DNA from: an uncultured Bacteroidota bacterium | GTDB lineage: Bacteria > Bacteroidota > Bacteroidia > Bacteroidales > UBA12077 | Direction: 5' to 3' | Length of the DNA stretch: 64,000 bases | NCBI GenBank assembly: GCA_913055635.1 | Contig: CAJXLK010000004.1 | Location: forward strand, 62,001 to 126,000 | Program-made: the position numbers and the translations under genes | The notes under the pieces: model-generated | The model's database searches: none | The model's input: the letters and a program-made list of their open reading frames with translations, nothing else | What the model was told of the DNA's origin: nothing | Shown here: piece after piece, positions 35,897-44,024 of the stretch | Layout: the number at the start of each line of letters is the position of its first letter | Numbering within the stretch: the stretch's first letter is position 1

Positions 35897-38575
35897 ATGA
35901 AAATTCTGGAAATCCGGGCCACCAGGGGACCCAATTACTGGTCAAACTGGCGGCATAAGCTCATTGTAATGAAAGTGGATTTGGAAGAGATGGAGCATCA
36001 TCCATCCAGTCACATCCAGGGTTTTGCCGGGCGGCTGGAAGCGTTGATGCCTTCGCTTTACCAGCACAGGTGTTCGCCGGGCTATGAGGGGGGCTTTATT
36101 GAGCGGCTGCGGGAAGGCACCTGGATGGGTCATGTAATGGAACATGTAGCATTGGAGCTCCAGGTTTTGGCCGGCATGCAATGTGGTTTTGGCCGCACCA
36201 GAAGCAATGGAAAAGCGGGGATTTACAATGTGGTTTTTTCCTATGAAGAGGAAAGAGCGGGCATATATGCGGGGCGGGCTGCTTTTGCCATTGTGGAAGC
36301 CATGATTGGTGGTAAAAGCTACGACCTTGAAAAAGACATCTCAGAGCTCAGGCAGATCAGGGAGCAGGAGCGTTTTGGACCGAGCACCGCCTCGATCATA
36401 CATGAAGCCAAAAGAAGAAATATTCCGATCCTGCGCCTGAACGAATATTCGATGGTACAGTTGGGCTGGGGAGTTCACCAGCAGAGAATACAGGCGACCA
36501 TGACTGGAAGAACCAGCAGCATCGCCCTGGAAATTGCATTGGACAAGGAAGAGACAAAAAAAATCCTCTACAACAACGCCTGTCCGGTGCCTGATGGGGT
36601 GGTTATTTCTTGTGGGGAAGAAGTCAGACCGGCCGTTTCAAAGGTTGGATTTCCCATAGTTGTTAAACCGGTAGATGCCCATCAGGGCATTGGGGCCACA
36701 ATCAACCCGAAGAGTGTTGAAGAAGCCTTCGTGGCCTTCGAGGCGGCCCGGGAATACTCAGACCGGGTGATTGTGGAGCGGTACATTGAAGGCAACGATT
36801 ACCGGATGCTGGTGATCAACCATCAATTTGCTGCTGCTGCCCGGCGGATCCCTGCCCATGTGATTGGAGACGGGCGCTCAACCCTGCAGCAGCTGATCGA
36901 GCAGGTCAACCAGGACCCCCGCCGGGGCTTCGGCCACGAAAAGATGCTGACCGAGATCAAGGTGGACGCCATGACCCAACGGTTGCTGGAGCGGGCTGGC
37001 TATACCCTGGAGGCGGTTCTTCCCCGGGGACAAACCTTTTATCTCAAGACCACGGCCAATCTCAGTACCGGCGGTATATCCGAAGACGTGACCGATACGG
37101 TGCATCCGACCAATATTTTCATCGCCGAGCGGGTATCCAAATTTATTGGTCTGGATATATGCGGCATCGATGTGGTTGCCCCCAACCTGAGTGAACCCAT
37201 CCAACAGAGTGGTGGAGCCATCATTGAGGTCAACGGTGCGCCGGGCTTTCGCATGCACCTATCCCCCACCCGGGGAAAACCCCGAAATGTGGCCAAACCC
37301 GTAATCGACATGCTTTTCCCCACCGGCCAGTCCGGGCGCATCCCCATCATCAGTGTAACCGGCACCAACGGCAAAACAACCACCACCCGTTTGATTGCCC
37401 ACATCATGAAGATGAACGGCAAAATGGTAGGGACCACAACCACCGATGGCATCTATATACAAAACAACCTGTTGTACAAGGGCGACTGTTCGGGCCCTGA
37501 AAGTGCGCGTTTCGTGCTGCGCGACCCCACGGTCGATTGCGCCGTACTGGAAACCGCCCGGGGAGGAATGGTTCGTGCGGGTCTGGGATACGATATCTGC
37601 GATGTGGGGGTGATCACCAATGTGGCCTCCGACCACCTGGGCCTCTATGGCATTCAGACCCTGGAACAAATGACACGCCTGAAATCCATCGTGGCGGAAA
37701 ATATCCATGAAAAGGGATACGCCGTGCTCAATGCCGATGATGACAATGTTTATTCGATGAAGGCAAACATCCCCTGCCATGCAGCGCTTTTCAGTATGGA
37801 TGCTTCCAATCCGCGCATCCGTGAACACACAGCCCGCGGTGGCATCACGGCCGTTTATCAAGATGGAATGATCATCCTGCGCAAAGGCAGCTGGTGTGTT
37901 GCTGTGGAAAAAGTATTCAATATTCCCCTGACCTATTCGGGAAAGGCCGCTTTTCAGATCCAAAATGTACTGGGCGCCATCCTGGCCACATTTGTCCAGG
38001 GGGTTCAGGTAGAGGAGATCCGCAACAGCCTCCAGACTTTTGTGCCTTCTCCGGCCCAGCTGCCCGGGCGGATGAATGTTTTTGCCTTCGAAAACCACAA
38101 GTTGATCATTGATTACGCGCATAACCCTGCTGGTATGGAAGCGATGGGCAAATTTGTGACCTCCCTGGGGGCTGATTTCAGCACGGCTGTTATAGCCGGC
38201 ACCGGCGACCGGCGTGATGAAGATCTGAAAGACTACAGCCGGACGGCGGCCGAATACTTCGACGAGCTGATCATATGGAAAGATGAAGATTATACCCGCG
38301 GGCGGAAAAGTACGCAGGTGATGAACCTGATTGTGGAGGGCGCCCGGAGCATGCCGGGTAAAGCTCTGGTACAGATAATCCTGGATGAGGATGAAGCCGT
38401 TGATCATGCCCTGCAAAATGTGCGCCCCAACTCGGTGATATGCATTTTTACCGGCCGAATTGAAGCCATGACGGCTAAAATCACGGCCCACAAAGAACAA
38501 GAGCTCAACCTGGACATTACCCCCAAGGACATCCCCAATATGGGTTCCCGCTCTGAAGGGCTAAACGGAGAATAA
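35897..38575 (+). CDS. cphA: Cyanophycin synthetase
   Basis: ATP-dependent polymerase of 892 residues, the normal full length, that builds cyanophycin from Asp and Arg. The N-terminal domain (about 1-165) contains the family sequences HPSSHIQGF and GHVMEHVALELQ. The ATP-grasp domain (about 215-480) adds Asp, with IVVKPVDAHQGIG, GNDYRMLVI and IIEVNGAPGFRMH. The C-terminal Mur-ligase-like domain (about 485-880) adds Arg, with P-loop GTNGKTTTTRL near 489, a DYAHNPAGMEAM block and GTGDRRDEDL. All look intact, so a CphA1-type enzyme is expected rather than the short CphA2. Divergent from cphB; the S15-like hydrolase begins 14 bases after the stop, suggesting an operon. Confidence 0.97.
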   Translation: MKILEIRATRGPNYWSNWRHKLIVMKVDLEEMEHHPSSHIQGFAGRLEALMPSLYQHRCSPGYEGGFIERLREGTWMGHVMEHVALELQVLAGMQCGFGRTRSNGKAGIYNVVFSYEEERAGIYAGRAAFAIVEAMIGGKSYDLEKDISELRQIREQERFGPSTASIIHEAKRRNIPILRLNEYSMVQLGWGVHQQRIQATMTGRTSSIALEIALDKEETKKILYNNACPVPDGVVISCGEEVRPAVSKVGFPIVVKPVDAHQGIGATINPKSVEEAFVAFEAAREYSDRVIVERYIEGNDYRMLVINHQFAAAARRIPAHVIGDGRSTLQQLIEQVNQDPRRGFGHEKMLTEIKVDAMTQRLLERAGYTLEAVLPRGQTFYLKTTANLSTGGISEDVTDTVHPTNIFIAERVSKFIGLDICGIDVVAPNLSEPIQQSGGAIIEVNGAPGFRMHLSPTRGKPRNVAKPVIDMLFPTGQSGRIPIISVTGTNGKTTTTRLIAHIMKMNGKMVGTTTTDGIYIQNNLLYKGDCSGPESARFVLRDPTVDCAVLETARGGMVRAGLGYDICDVGVITNVASDHLGLYGIQTLEQMTRLKSIVAENIHEKGYAVLNADDDNVYSMKANIPCHAALFSMDASNPRIREHTARGGITAVYQDGMIILRKGSWCVAVEKVFNIPLTYSGKAAFQIQNVLGAILATFVQGVQVEEIRNSLQTFVPSPAQLPGRMNVFAFENHKLIIDYAHNPAGMEAMGKFVTSLGADFSTAVIAGTGDRRDEDLKDYSRTAAEYFDELIIWKDEDYTRGRKSTQVMNLIVEGARSMPGKALVQIILDEDEAVDHALQNVRPNSVICIFTGRIEAMTAKITAHKEQELNLDITPKDIPNMGSRSEGLNGE

Positions 38576-38589
38576 CCCCTGGAACGACT

Positions 38590-40611
38590 ATGAAAACGAT
38601 CACAGACTTTCCTGAAAGGGTCAGGATCATTGACCATAAATGGATTCCCTTATCAGACGGGAAACATCTGGCAGCTAAGATATGGCTGCCCGGGGAGGCG
38701 GAAAAAAGACCGGTTCCGGCCATTCTGGAATATATTCCTTACCGCAAGCGGGACTTTGAAGCGGTTAATGACTCGATCACCCATGGGTATTTTGCCGGCC
38801 ACGGGTATGCCTGTTTGAGGGTTGATTTGCGGGGATCCGGTGAATCGCAGGGGGTGTTGCGGGATGAGTACCTGGCCCAGGAGCAGGAAGACGGGCTGGA
38901 GCTTTTAAGGTGGATTGCAGAGCAGCCGTGGTGCAACGGTTCGGTGGGAATGATGGGCATTTCGTGGGGAGGCTTCAACGCTCTGCAGATAGCCGCTTTG
39001 CGACCGCCTGAACTCAAAGCCATCATTACGGTATGTTCGACCGACGACCGCTATGCCGACGACGTGCATTACATGGGGGGATGCCTGTTGGGCGACAACC
39101 TCTCATGGGCTTCGACCATGTTTGCCTATAACGCATGTCCACCCGATCCGGCGTTGGTGGGGAGCCAGTGGAAGGAAATGTGGCTGGAGCGGCTGGAAAA
39201 AAGTGGTTTATGGTTAAAGAGCTGGCTTGAGCATCAACACCGGGATGATTACTGGAAGCACGGGAGTGTGTGCGAGGATTTTTCCCGGATAGAATGTCCG
39301 GTGATGGCGGTAAGTGGCTGGGCCGACGGGTATACCAACGCGGTATTCCGGCTGCTGAGGGGGCTTCATGTCCCGTGCAAGGGTTTGATCGGTCCCTGGA
39401 GCCATAAATACCCCCATTTTGGCATACCGGGGCCGGCCATAGGTTTCTTGCAGGAAGCCCTGCGTTGGTGGGACCAGTGGCTTAAAGACAGGGACAGGGG
39501 CATGATGGACGAGCCGATGCTCCGGGTGTGGATGCAGGAGAGCGTGCCACCGAGGCCCCTCTACAAAGAGCGGCCCGGGCGATGGGTGGGGGAACCGGGG
39601 TGGCCATCCAACCATCTACACCATCAAACGTATCATCTACAACCCGATTATAGGCTTTTGCAAGAGGCGGCGGGTCAAGAAGGGCGCCTCTCCATCCACT
39701 CGCCCCTGAGTGTAGGGTTGTTTGCCGGCAAATGGTGTTCGTATGCAGCCCCTCCTGACCTGCCCCATGACCAGCGCGAAGAGGACGGCGGGGCATTGGT
39801 TTTTGAGACCCCGCCCCTCCAGGAAAAACTGGAGATCCTGGGTGCCCCCCTGCTGAACCTCGAAGTCTCGTCCAATGAGCCCGTAGCCATGATTGCCGTT
39901 CGCCTGAGTGATGTAGCCCCCGACGATAAAGCCACCCGGGTGACCTATGGCTTGCTCAACCTGTGCCATCGCGAAAGCCATGCCTCGCCCAAACCCCTCG
40001 AACCTCACCAACCCTTCCGGGTGCAGGTGGCCCTGAATCATATTGCCCAAAGCTTCCCGGCCGGTAACCGCCTGCGGCTGTCCATATCCACTTCCTACTG
40101 GCCCCTGGCCTGGCCCCCGCCCAAACCCGTGCGCCTGACCGTGCATACCCATACCAGCAACCTGATGCTGCCGGTTAGAGAACCACGGTCCAACGACCGG
40201 CTGCTGAGGCCATTGATGCATCCCCAAGGAGCCCCGCCCATTGCCACTACCCAGGTGGAACCCAAAAACCACACATGGAGAGTGATCCGTGACCTGGCCA
40301 ACGAGGCCTCCACCCTGGAAGTGATCATCGATGAAGGAACTACCCGGTTTGATGATATTGACTGGACCGTTACCAACCGGGCCAAAGAATGGTACACCTT
40401 CCAACACGATGATTTTAATACCGTCAGGGGAGAAACACGCTGGGAAAGACGCTTCGAAAGAGAACACTGGCAGGTGAAAACCCTTACCCGTACCGTCCTT
40501 ACTTCCTCACAAACCCATTTTAACCTGCATGCCTCCCTCGATGCATGGGAAAATGACAAAAGGATCTTTTCACGGAACTGGCAGCATCAGATTCCCCGAA
40601 ATTGTGTATGA
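38590..40611 (+). CDS. CocE/NonD-family (peptidase S15-like) alpha/beta hydrolase
   Basis: A 673-residue alpha/beta hydrolase of the X-Pro dipeptidyl-peptidase/CocE family. The catalytic residues are visible: nucleophile Ser in MGISWGGFNALQ (about residue 124), Asp in SGWADGYTNAVF (about 245) and His in GPWSHKYPHFG (about 272). The C-terminal half is the beta-jelly-roll typical of the family (EILGAPLLNLEVSSNEPVAM, LRLSISTSYWPLAWPP). There is no signal peptide. The family includes dipeptidyl peptidases and esterases. Tight coupling to cphA suggests it may hydrolyse a cyanophycin-derived peptide or ester, but that is inference. Its last 92 bases overlap the antisense WD40 fragment. Confidence 0.9.
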   Translation: MKTITDFPERVRIIDHKWIPLSDGKHLAAKIWLPGEAEKRPVPAILEYIPYRKRDFEAVNDSITHGYFAGHGYACLRVDLRGSGESQGVLRDEYLAQEQEDGLELLRWIAEQPWCNGSVGMMGISWGGFNALQIAALRPPELKAIITVCSTDDRYADDVHYMGGCLLGDNLSWASTMFAYNACPPDPALVGSQWKEMWLERLEKSGLWLKSWLEHQHRDDYWKHGSVCEDFSRIECPVMAVSGWADGYTNAVFRLLRGLHVPCKGLIGPWSHKYPHFGIPGPAIGFLQEALRWWDQWLKDRDRGMMDEPMLRVWMQESVPPRPLYKERPGRWVGEPGWPSNHLHHQTYHLQPDYRLLQEAAGQEGRLSIHSPLSVGLFAGKWCSYAAPPDLPHDQREEDGGALVFETPPLQEKLEILGAPLLNLEVSSNEPVAMIAVRLSDVAPDDKATRVTYGLLNLCHRESHASPKPLEPHQPFRVQVALNHIAQSFPAGNRLRLSISTSYWPLAWPPPKPVRLTVHTHTSNLMLPVREPRSNDRLLRPLMHPQGAPPIATTQVEPKNHTWRVIRDLANEASTLEVIIDEGTTRFDDIDWTVTNRAKEWYTFQHDDFNTVRGETRWERRFEREHWQVKTLTRTVLTSSQTHFNLHASLDAWENDKRIFSRNWQHQIPRNCV

Positions 40612-41368
40612 TCAGAAAATGCCAACAAAGCGTTATGGTCAAACCCTTATTAGAGACAGCTGGCCAATAGGTAGAAGAGGTATGGGCTGAAAACACATGT
40701 TCAAGCTCCATGGTCTCAAGGGCCCATACCCGACGACTTTTATCCATAGAGGTGCTGGCCAGCATTTTGTTGTCAGGGGAAAATCTTACTTTATTCACAT
40801 GATAGTCATGGCCTGCCAACGAATCAATAAGGTGGTCATCAGTAGCATCATAGATTCTGATAAGATCATCCGTCTCTCCGCATGCGATCAGCTTTGAGTT
40901 TTCAGACCAATCTACGGTGCGAATTGTAGCATCGTTGCGGGCTAATATTTGCCTGGGCTGGCCTAAACTGGAGCCCCATATGATGAGGTTACCCTTATCG
41001 TTGGCCATGTTGCCACTAGAACTTACCAGCTTTTTTCCATCGGGCGAAAAACAAACCTCTTCCACCCAAAATTCAGTACCTTTGATTTTATTGATCTCCT
41101 CACCGGAATAGGCATCCCACATCCATATTTCATAAGTGCCATGCTCCATATCACTCATACTACCGGCAATCGTATCCCCGGTGGGGGTCCAACTCAATGA
41201 AGTAATCCAGGCACTTTCCAAACCTTCAAGTACCGCATTCAAATTCCAGTTGTCCGGATTCCAAACATGGACTTCACTCCAGGTGCAGGTTGCTACTTGG
41301 TCTCCCTGTGGCGAAAACACCCCTTCATATATCCAACCATCTCCTGTGCCTCTTAGGGTGGTATCCAT
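40520..41368 (-). pseudogene. Truncated WD40-repeat gene fragment
   Basis: The 282-residue frame holds about five WD40 blades (for example VCFSPDGKKLVSSSG, VRFSPDNKMLASTSMDKSRRVW) up to about residue 228. The sequence then becomes unlike any WD40 (TSSTYWPAVSNKGLTI...), and this tail is antisense to the end of the S15-like gene. A complete propeller usually needs six or seven blades. There is no signal peptide or other domain, and a stop lies 15 bases upstream of the ATG. I infer a remnant cut at both ends by rearrangement; a small functional protein is not excluded. Confidence 0.6.
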
Positions 41369-41561
41369 GACATAAATTGTTTAACTCCCTGTCATAATGA
41401 AAAGTGACTTTTCAATGGAAAAAAAATTTATTTTCAAATCACCGTAATCGGATCAGGATAAATTTCTGGCATACAGTTTGATAACTTAAATACCAGAGAC
41501 AAGTGAATCAAAATAACATTGAACTTAAACAGGAAGTAGGGTTAAACCATTAAATGCTGGT

Positions 41562-42038
41562 ATGATGGAACGTAAAAAATCCAAATGAGCAACTCAATAT
41601 TATTGATAATGATGTGGTCATTCAAGATGAATTGATCCTTGAAGAGACCGAAGCGGATGAGGATACCAGGATATCCCTGGATGATTTTGTTCAGGAAGAA
41701 GCAGAGGAAGAAGAAAAACCCATATTTGTAGTGGTTGAAGATATGCCGACATTTAATGGGGCCGGAGTATCAGCTTTCAGGAGGTATGTTCAGGAAAATC
41801 TTGAATACCCTACCATTGTCACCGAAAATGGTATTGAAGGGACTGTTTTTGTGAAGTTTGTGATCGAGCCGGATGGCAGCATTTCTAACATACAAATGAT
41901 GAGGGGGGGGTAGACCCCTGTCTGGACAAAGAAGCCATGCGCGTGATTGCAAAAGCACCGAGATGGGAACCCGGCAAGCAAAGAGGGATACCGGTGCGGG
42001 TTCAGTTCACCATCCCTATTGTTTTTAAACTGATCTAA
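41562..42038 (+). pseudogene. tonB: tonB-like pseudogene with internal deletion and G8 frameshift
   Basis: Remnant of a Bacteroidota energy-transducing TonB. ATG 41562/41565 encodes MMERKKSK, the usual cytoplasmic start, then stops. The frame shifts to the periplasmic linker (EQLNIIDNDVVIQDEL, then EETEADEDTRISLDDF) without the TM helix and Pro-rich part. The C-terminal domain follows (FVVVEDMPTFNGAG, NGIEGTVFVKFVIEPDG), but at 41903-41910 a run of eight G leads into TAG. The remaining domain (VDPCLDKEAMRVIAKAPRWE, then a PIVFKLI end) continues in another frame to a stop at 42036-42038. Nine G would restore that frame. With both a lost TM segment and a frameshift, it is almost certainly non-functional. 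No TonB-dependent receptor is nearby. Confidence 0.85.
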
Positions 42039-42230
42039 ACCTTTATCGGTGTTATAAACAAAAAGTTCGTCAAGTAGAAAAATATCTTATTGAGGCGGTT
42101 TATTTGATTGGTTTACCTGTAGGGTTATGTTCAGTTACCCTATGCGGCTCATCTGTAGGGTTGACTTCGGGAGAGGACCCTTATTCAACCGAGGGTTGGT
42201 CCGCTCTACAAAAGGCAGGCGGGGAACCTA

Positions 42231-43049
42231 TTATTTGGTTCCCACTATAATTATATATAAAAAAATATTGGTTAATCTGTTTTTCCGGACTGAACGCGGA
42301 AGTAAATGAATCAGGCGTTCAAAAAATATGATAAAATACGGATGTATTGGTATATATACTCCTTTAGCTCCCCAGTATCCACTAATGGTTTTAAATCCAA
42401 CTTTTTTGAACATCTTTCTCAATTCTGAAAAAGTATATTCCTTTAAATGGAAGCCAGTAGCGATTTTGTCAAAATATTTTGAAATATCGTGGGGGCCATT
42501 GATGCGGTTTGGCGTGATACAAATATATTTTCCACCATCAGAGAGGACATTAAAAACATTGATCAATTGCTCGAAGGCATCATCGGGATGTAAATGTTCC
42601 ATCAATTGATTGCTGTAGACCACGTTTACGCTATCTGGCGGCAAAGGAATGCTTTTTCCATCTGATAAAATGAGTTGGAAATTTTGGGGCCACCGGTTGT
42701 TGTTATTTGTGATGGCAGTTGAAACATCAATGGCATAGACCTGGCTGACCATTTGGGTTAATGCGGAAGAAAGGGCACAATCTCCCGGCCCGATTTCAGC
42801 AAATACCGTATTTCTCTTCACAAACCTTCTGACAAGAACCAATTGGGCAGATACCGATTCGTTGGATTCCAGATGATTTATTTTGCGCGTTAACTGGGGA
42901 TGCTGAGGCACCCTTTCATACAATTCATTGTAAAGAGATGCGTAAAATGTTGTTCGCTCTTCTTTTAAAGCCTGTTTTAATTTACTGGCGAGTTCTTTCT
43001 CAACTTCATACTGCGCTCTAATTTGTTCGATCGTACGTTTCATTTTCAT
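42231..43049 (-). CDS. Class I SAM-dependent methyltransferase
   Basis: A 272-residue methyltransferase with an N-terminal helical extension (about 1-75) and a Rossmann-like core. Motif I is FAEIGPGDCALS (about 82-93), the acidic end of strand 2 is VYAIDVS, and a motif IV-like VVYSNQLMEHLHPDD is present, followed by a typical LSDGGKYICITPN. Such proteins methylate small molecules, lipids or sugars; the substrate is unknown. ATG 43049 is used; a TTG upstream is less likely. The 13-base leader motif at 43061-43073 matches the one before the gene at 2038. The gene lies in a decayed neighbourhood but appears intact. Confidence 0.87.
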   Translation of the reverse strand: MKMKRTIEQIRAQYEVEKELASKLKQALKEERTTFYASLYNELYERVPQHPQLTRKINHLESNESVSAQLVLVRRFVKRNTVFAEIGPGDCALSSALTQMVSQVYAIDVSTAITNNNNRWPQNFQLILSDGKSIPLPPDSVNVVYSNQLMEHLHPDDAFEQLINVFNVLSDGGKYICITPNRINGPHDISKYFDKIATGFHLKEYTFSELRKMFKKVGFKTISGYWGAKGVYIPIHPYFIIFFERLIHLLPRSVRKNRLTNIFLYIIIVGTK

Positions 43050-43060
43050 GAGTACCAAGG

Positions 43061-43073
43061 CTTATTAAAGGTT
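43061..43073 (-). promoter_or_regulatory. Recurring 13-base leader motif, copy 2
   Basis: AACCTTTAATAAG on the minus strand, 11 bases before the methyltransferase ATG. It is identical in sequence and spacing to 3345-3357; including the following bases, 19 of 24 positions agree. Confidence 0.35.
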
Positions 43074-43287
43074 AATAATTGGTATCGTATTACACCATCA
43101 TCAAATTATAAAGGGAATCTTAGAATGTATTGTAAAAATCGGACTAAATCCTGGGAATAAGGAACGTTTCAATTCCTATAAAGATTTAAACAGGTATGCT
43201 TTATGGACTGTAAAAAGGTGGCTGATAAAGGAATGGGCCCAATTGATCAGACAAAATCATTCATTGGCCGCACCCCGATTTTTATAA
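43072..43287 (+). pseudogene. Possible remnant of a group II intron maturase C-terminus
   Basis: An open segment without a start codon encodes HHHQIIKGILECIVKIG, then NKERFNSYKDLNRYALW and TVKRWLIKEWAQL, ending at TAA 43285-43287. The F-x4-LNRY...WTVKRWL pattern resembles the end of group II intron reverse transcriptase/maturases (F..LDRYV..RLRRWL). No reverse-transcriptase core (YADD) or intron domain V is nearby, so this is at most a scar. Confidence 0.25.
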
Positions 43288-43340
43288 AAATGCGATTCTG
43301 AGAAAAATGGCTATTCCTGGGAAAGGAAGTAACCATAAAT

Positions 43341-43369
43341 AAAAAAAGCTCCACAAAAAATTGTGGAGC
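43341..43369 (-). terminator. Rho-independent terminator of the cold-shock gene
   Basis: A 9-bp stem GCTCCACAA/TTGTGGAGC with an AAAA loop (43348-43369) is followed on the minus strand by seven T (43347-43341). It lies about 37 bases after the cold-shock stop. Confidence 0.85.
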
Positions 43370-43405
43370 CAAGGATTTTTAATGGATAAATAGGTAAACT
43401 ATCTG

Positions 43406-43597
43406 TTAAACACGTTTGACATTTACCGCATATAGTCCTTTTTCTCCTTCTTTGGGTTCAAAAGTCACTTCGTCATCATCCTGTATTTGATCAATAAGAT
43501 CTGAAACATGGACGAAGTATTCATCATCAGAATCGTTGTCTTTGATGAAGCCAAATTTTTTGACCTCATTAAAGAATTTTACTGTACCTTCTTTCAT
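43406..43597 (-). CDS. Cold-shock domain protein
   Basis: A 63-residue single OB-fold cold-shock protein that binds single-stranded nucleic acid and acts as an RNA chaperone. RNP1-like KFGFI (about 14-18) and RNP2-like YFVHV (about 27-31) are present, in the usual order after MKEGTVKFFN. Length is typical. It is bracketed by its own terminator and is a single-gene unit. Confidence 0.95.
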   Translation of the reverse strand: MKEGTVKFFNEVKKFGFIKDNDSDDEYFVHVSDLIDQIQDDDEVTFEPKEGEKGLYAVNVKRV

Positions 43598-44024
43598 AAT
43601 GCAAATAATTAAAATATAACAACCAACAAATGTATTATTTTATAATCAGAAACCAAATAATGATTGGGATGAATAATTAGCTAATAGATGAGGACCGCGA
43701 CATTAGGGCGATTTTCATAACGGCCGGTGAAGCGTATTCGATGCGAGTAAATTTGAAGATTCCCCCGGCCATACTTATCCTGGCCCGAGCATTTGTCAAC
43801 CAATCATTGTGGAGGACCGGCTCAATAAAATCCATTCGGACCAAACACCTGAATCAACCCGGAAATTTCCCCAAAAACACCCTGTTCCAATGAAAAATGG
43901 GCAGTAAATAGAGGCGATAAATAGAATGACCTCTGAGAAAAGCCAGTGATCATGGGCAATGGCAAAATGATACGTTATTTTACCATTGCCCATAATGCCC
44001 GGCATTTTATGGTTCAATGAATGG
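43598..44024. other. Intergenic region between csp and the 16-repeat gene
   Basis: This 427-base stretch should contain the cold-shock promoter and leader. It ends with the long stem-loop of the upstream 16-repeat gene (43952-43992). A 73-codon minus-strand frame at 43796-44017 has no recognisable features and spans the stem-loop, so I do not call it. Confidence 0.5.
43952..43992 (-). terminator. Long stem-loop after the 16-repeat T9SS gene
   Basis: ATGGGCAATGGCAAAAT pairs with ATTTTACCATTGCCCAT (17 bp, one mismatch) around an 8-base loop, 32 bases after the stop codon at 44025. It lacks a long T tract, so it may be a terminator or an RNA-stability element. Confidence 0.5.

Larger units (their letters stand above)
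43050..43405. other. Intergenic region with maturase-like remnant and csp terminator
   Basis: This stretch contains the leader motif of the methyltransferase (43061-43073), a 71-codon plus-strand open segment that looks like decayed coding sequence (43072-43287), and the cold-shock gene terminator (43341-43369). Confidence 0.5.

Noticed and set aside
37259..38500. 413-codon minus-strand frame
   Set aside because: Antisense to the conserved Mur-ligase half of cphA, with no recognisable features.
43796..44017. 73-codon minus-strand frame as a gene
   Set aside because: It overlaps the long stem-loop after the 16-repeat gene and has no family features.
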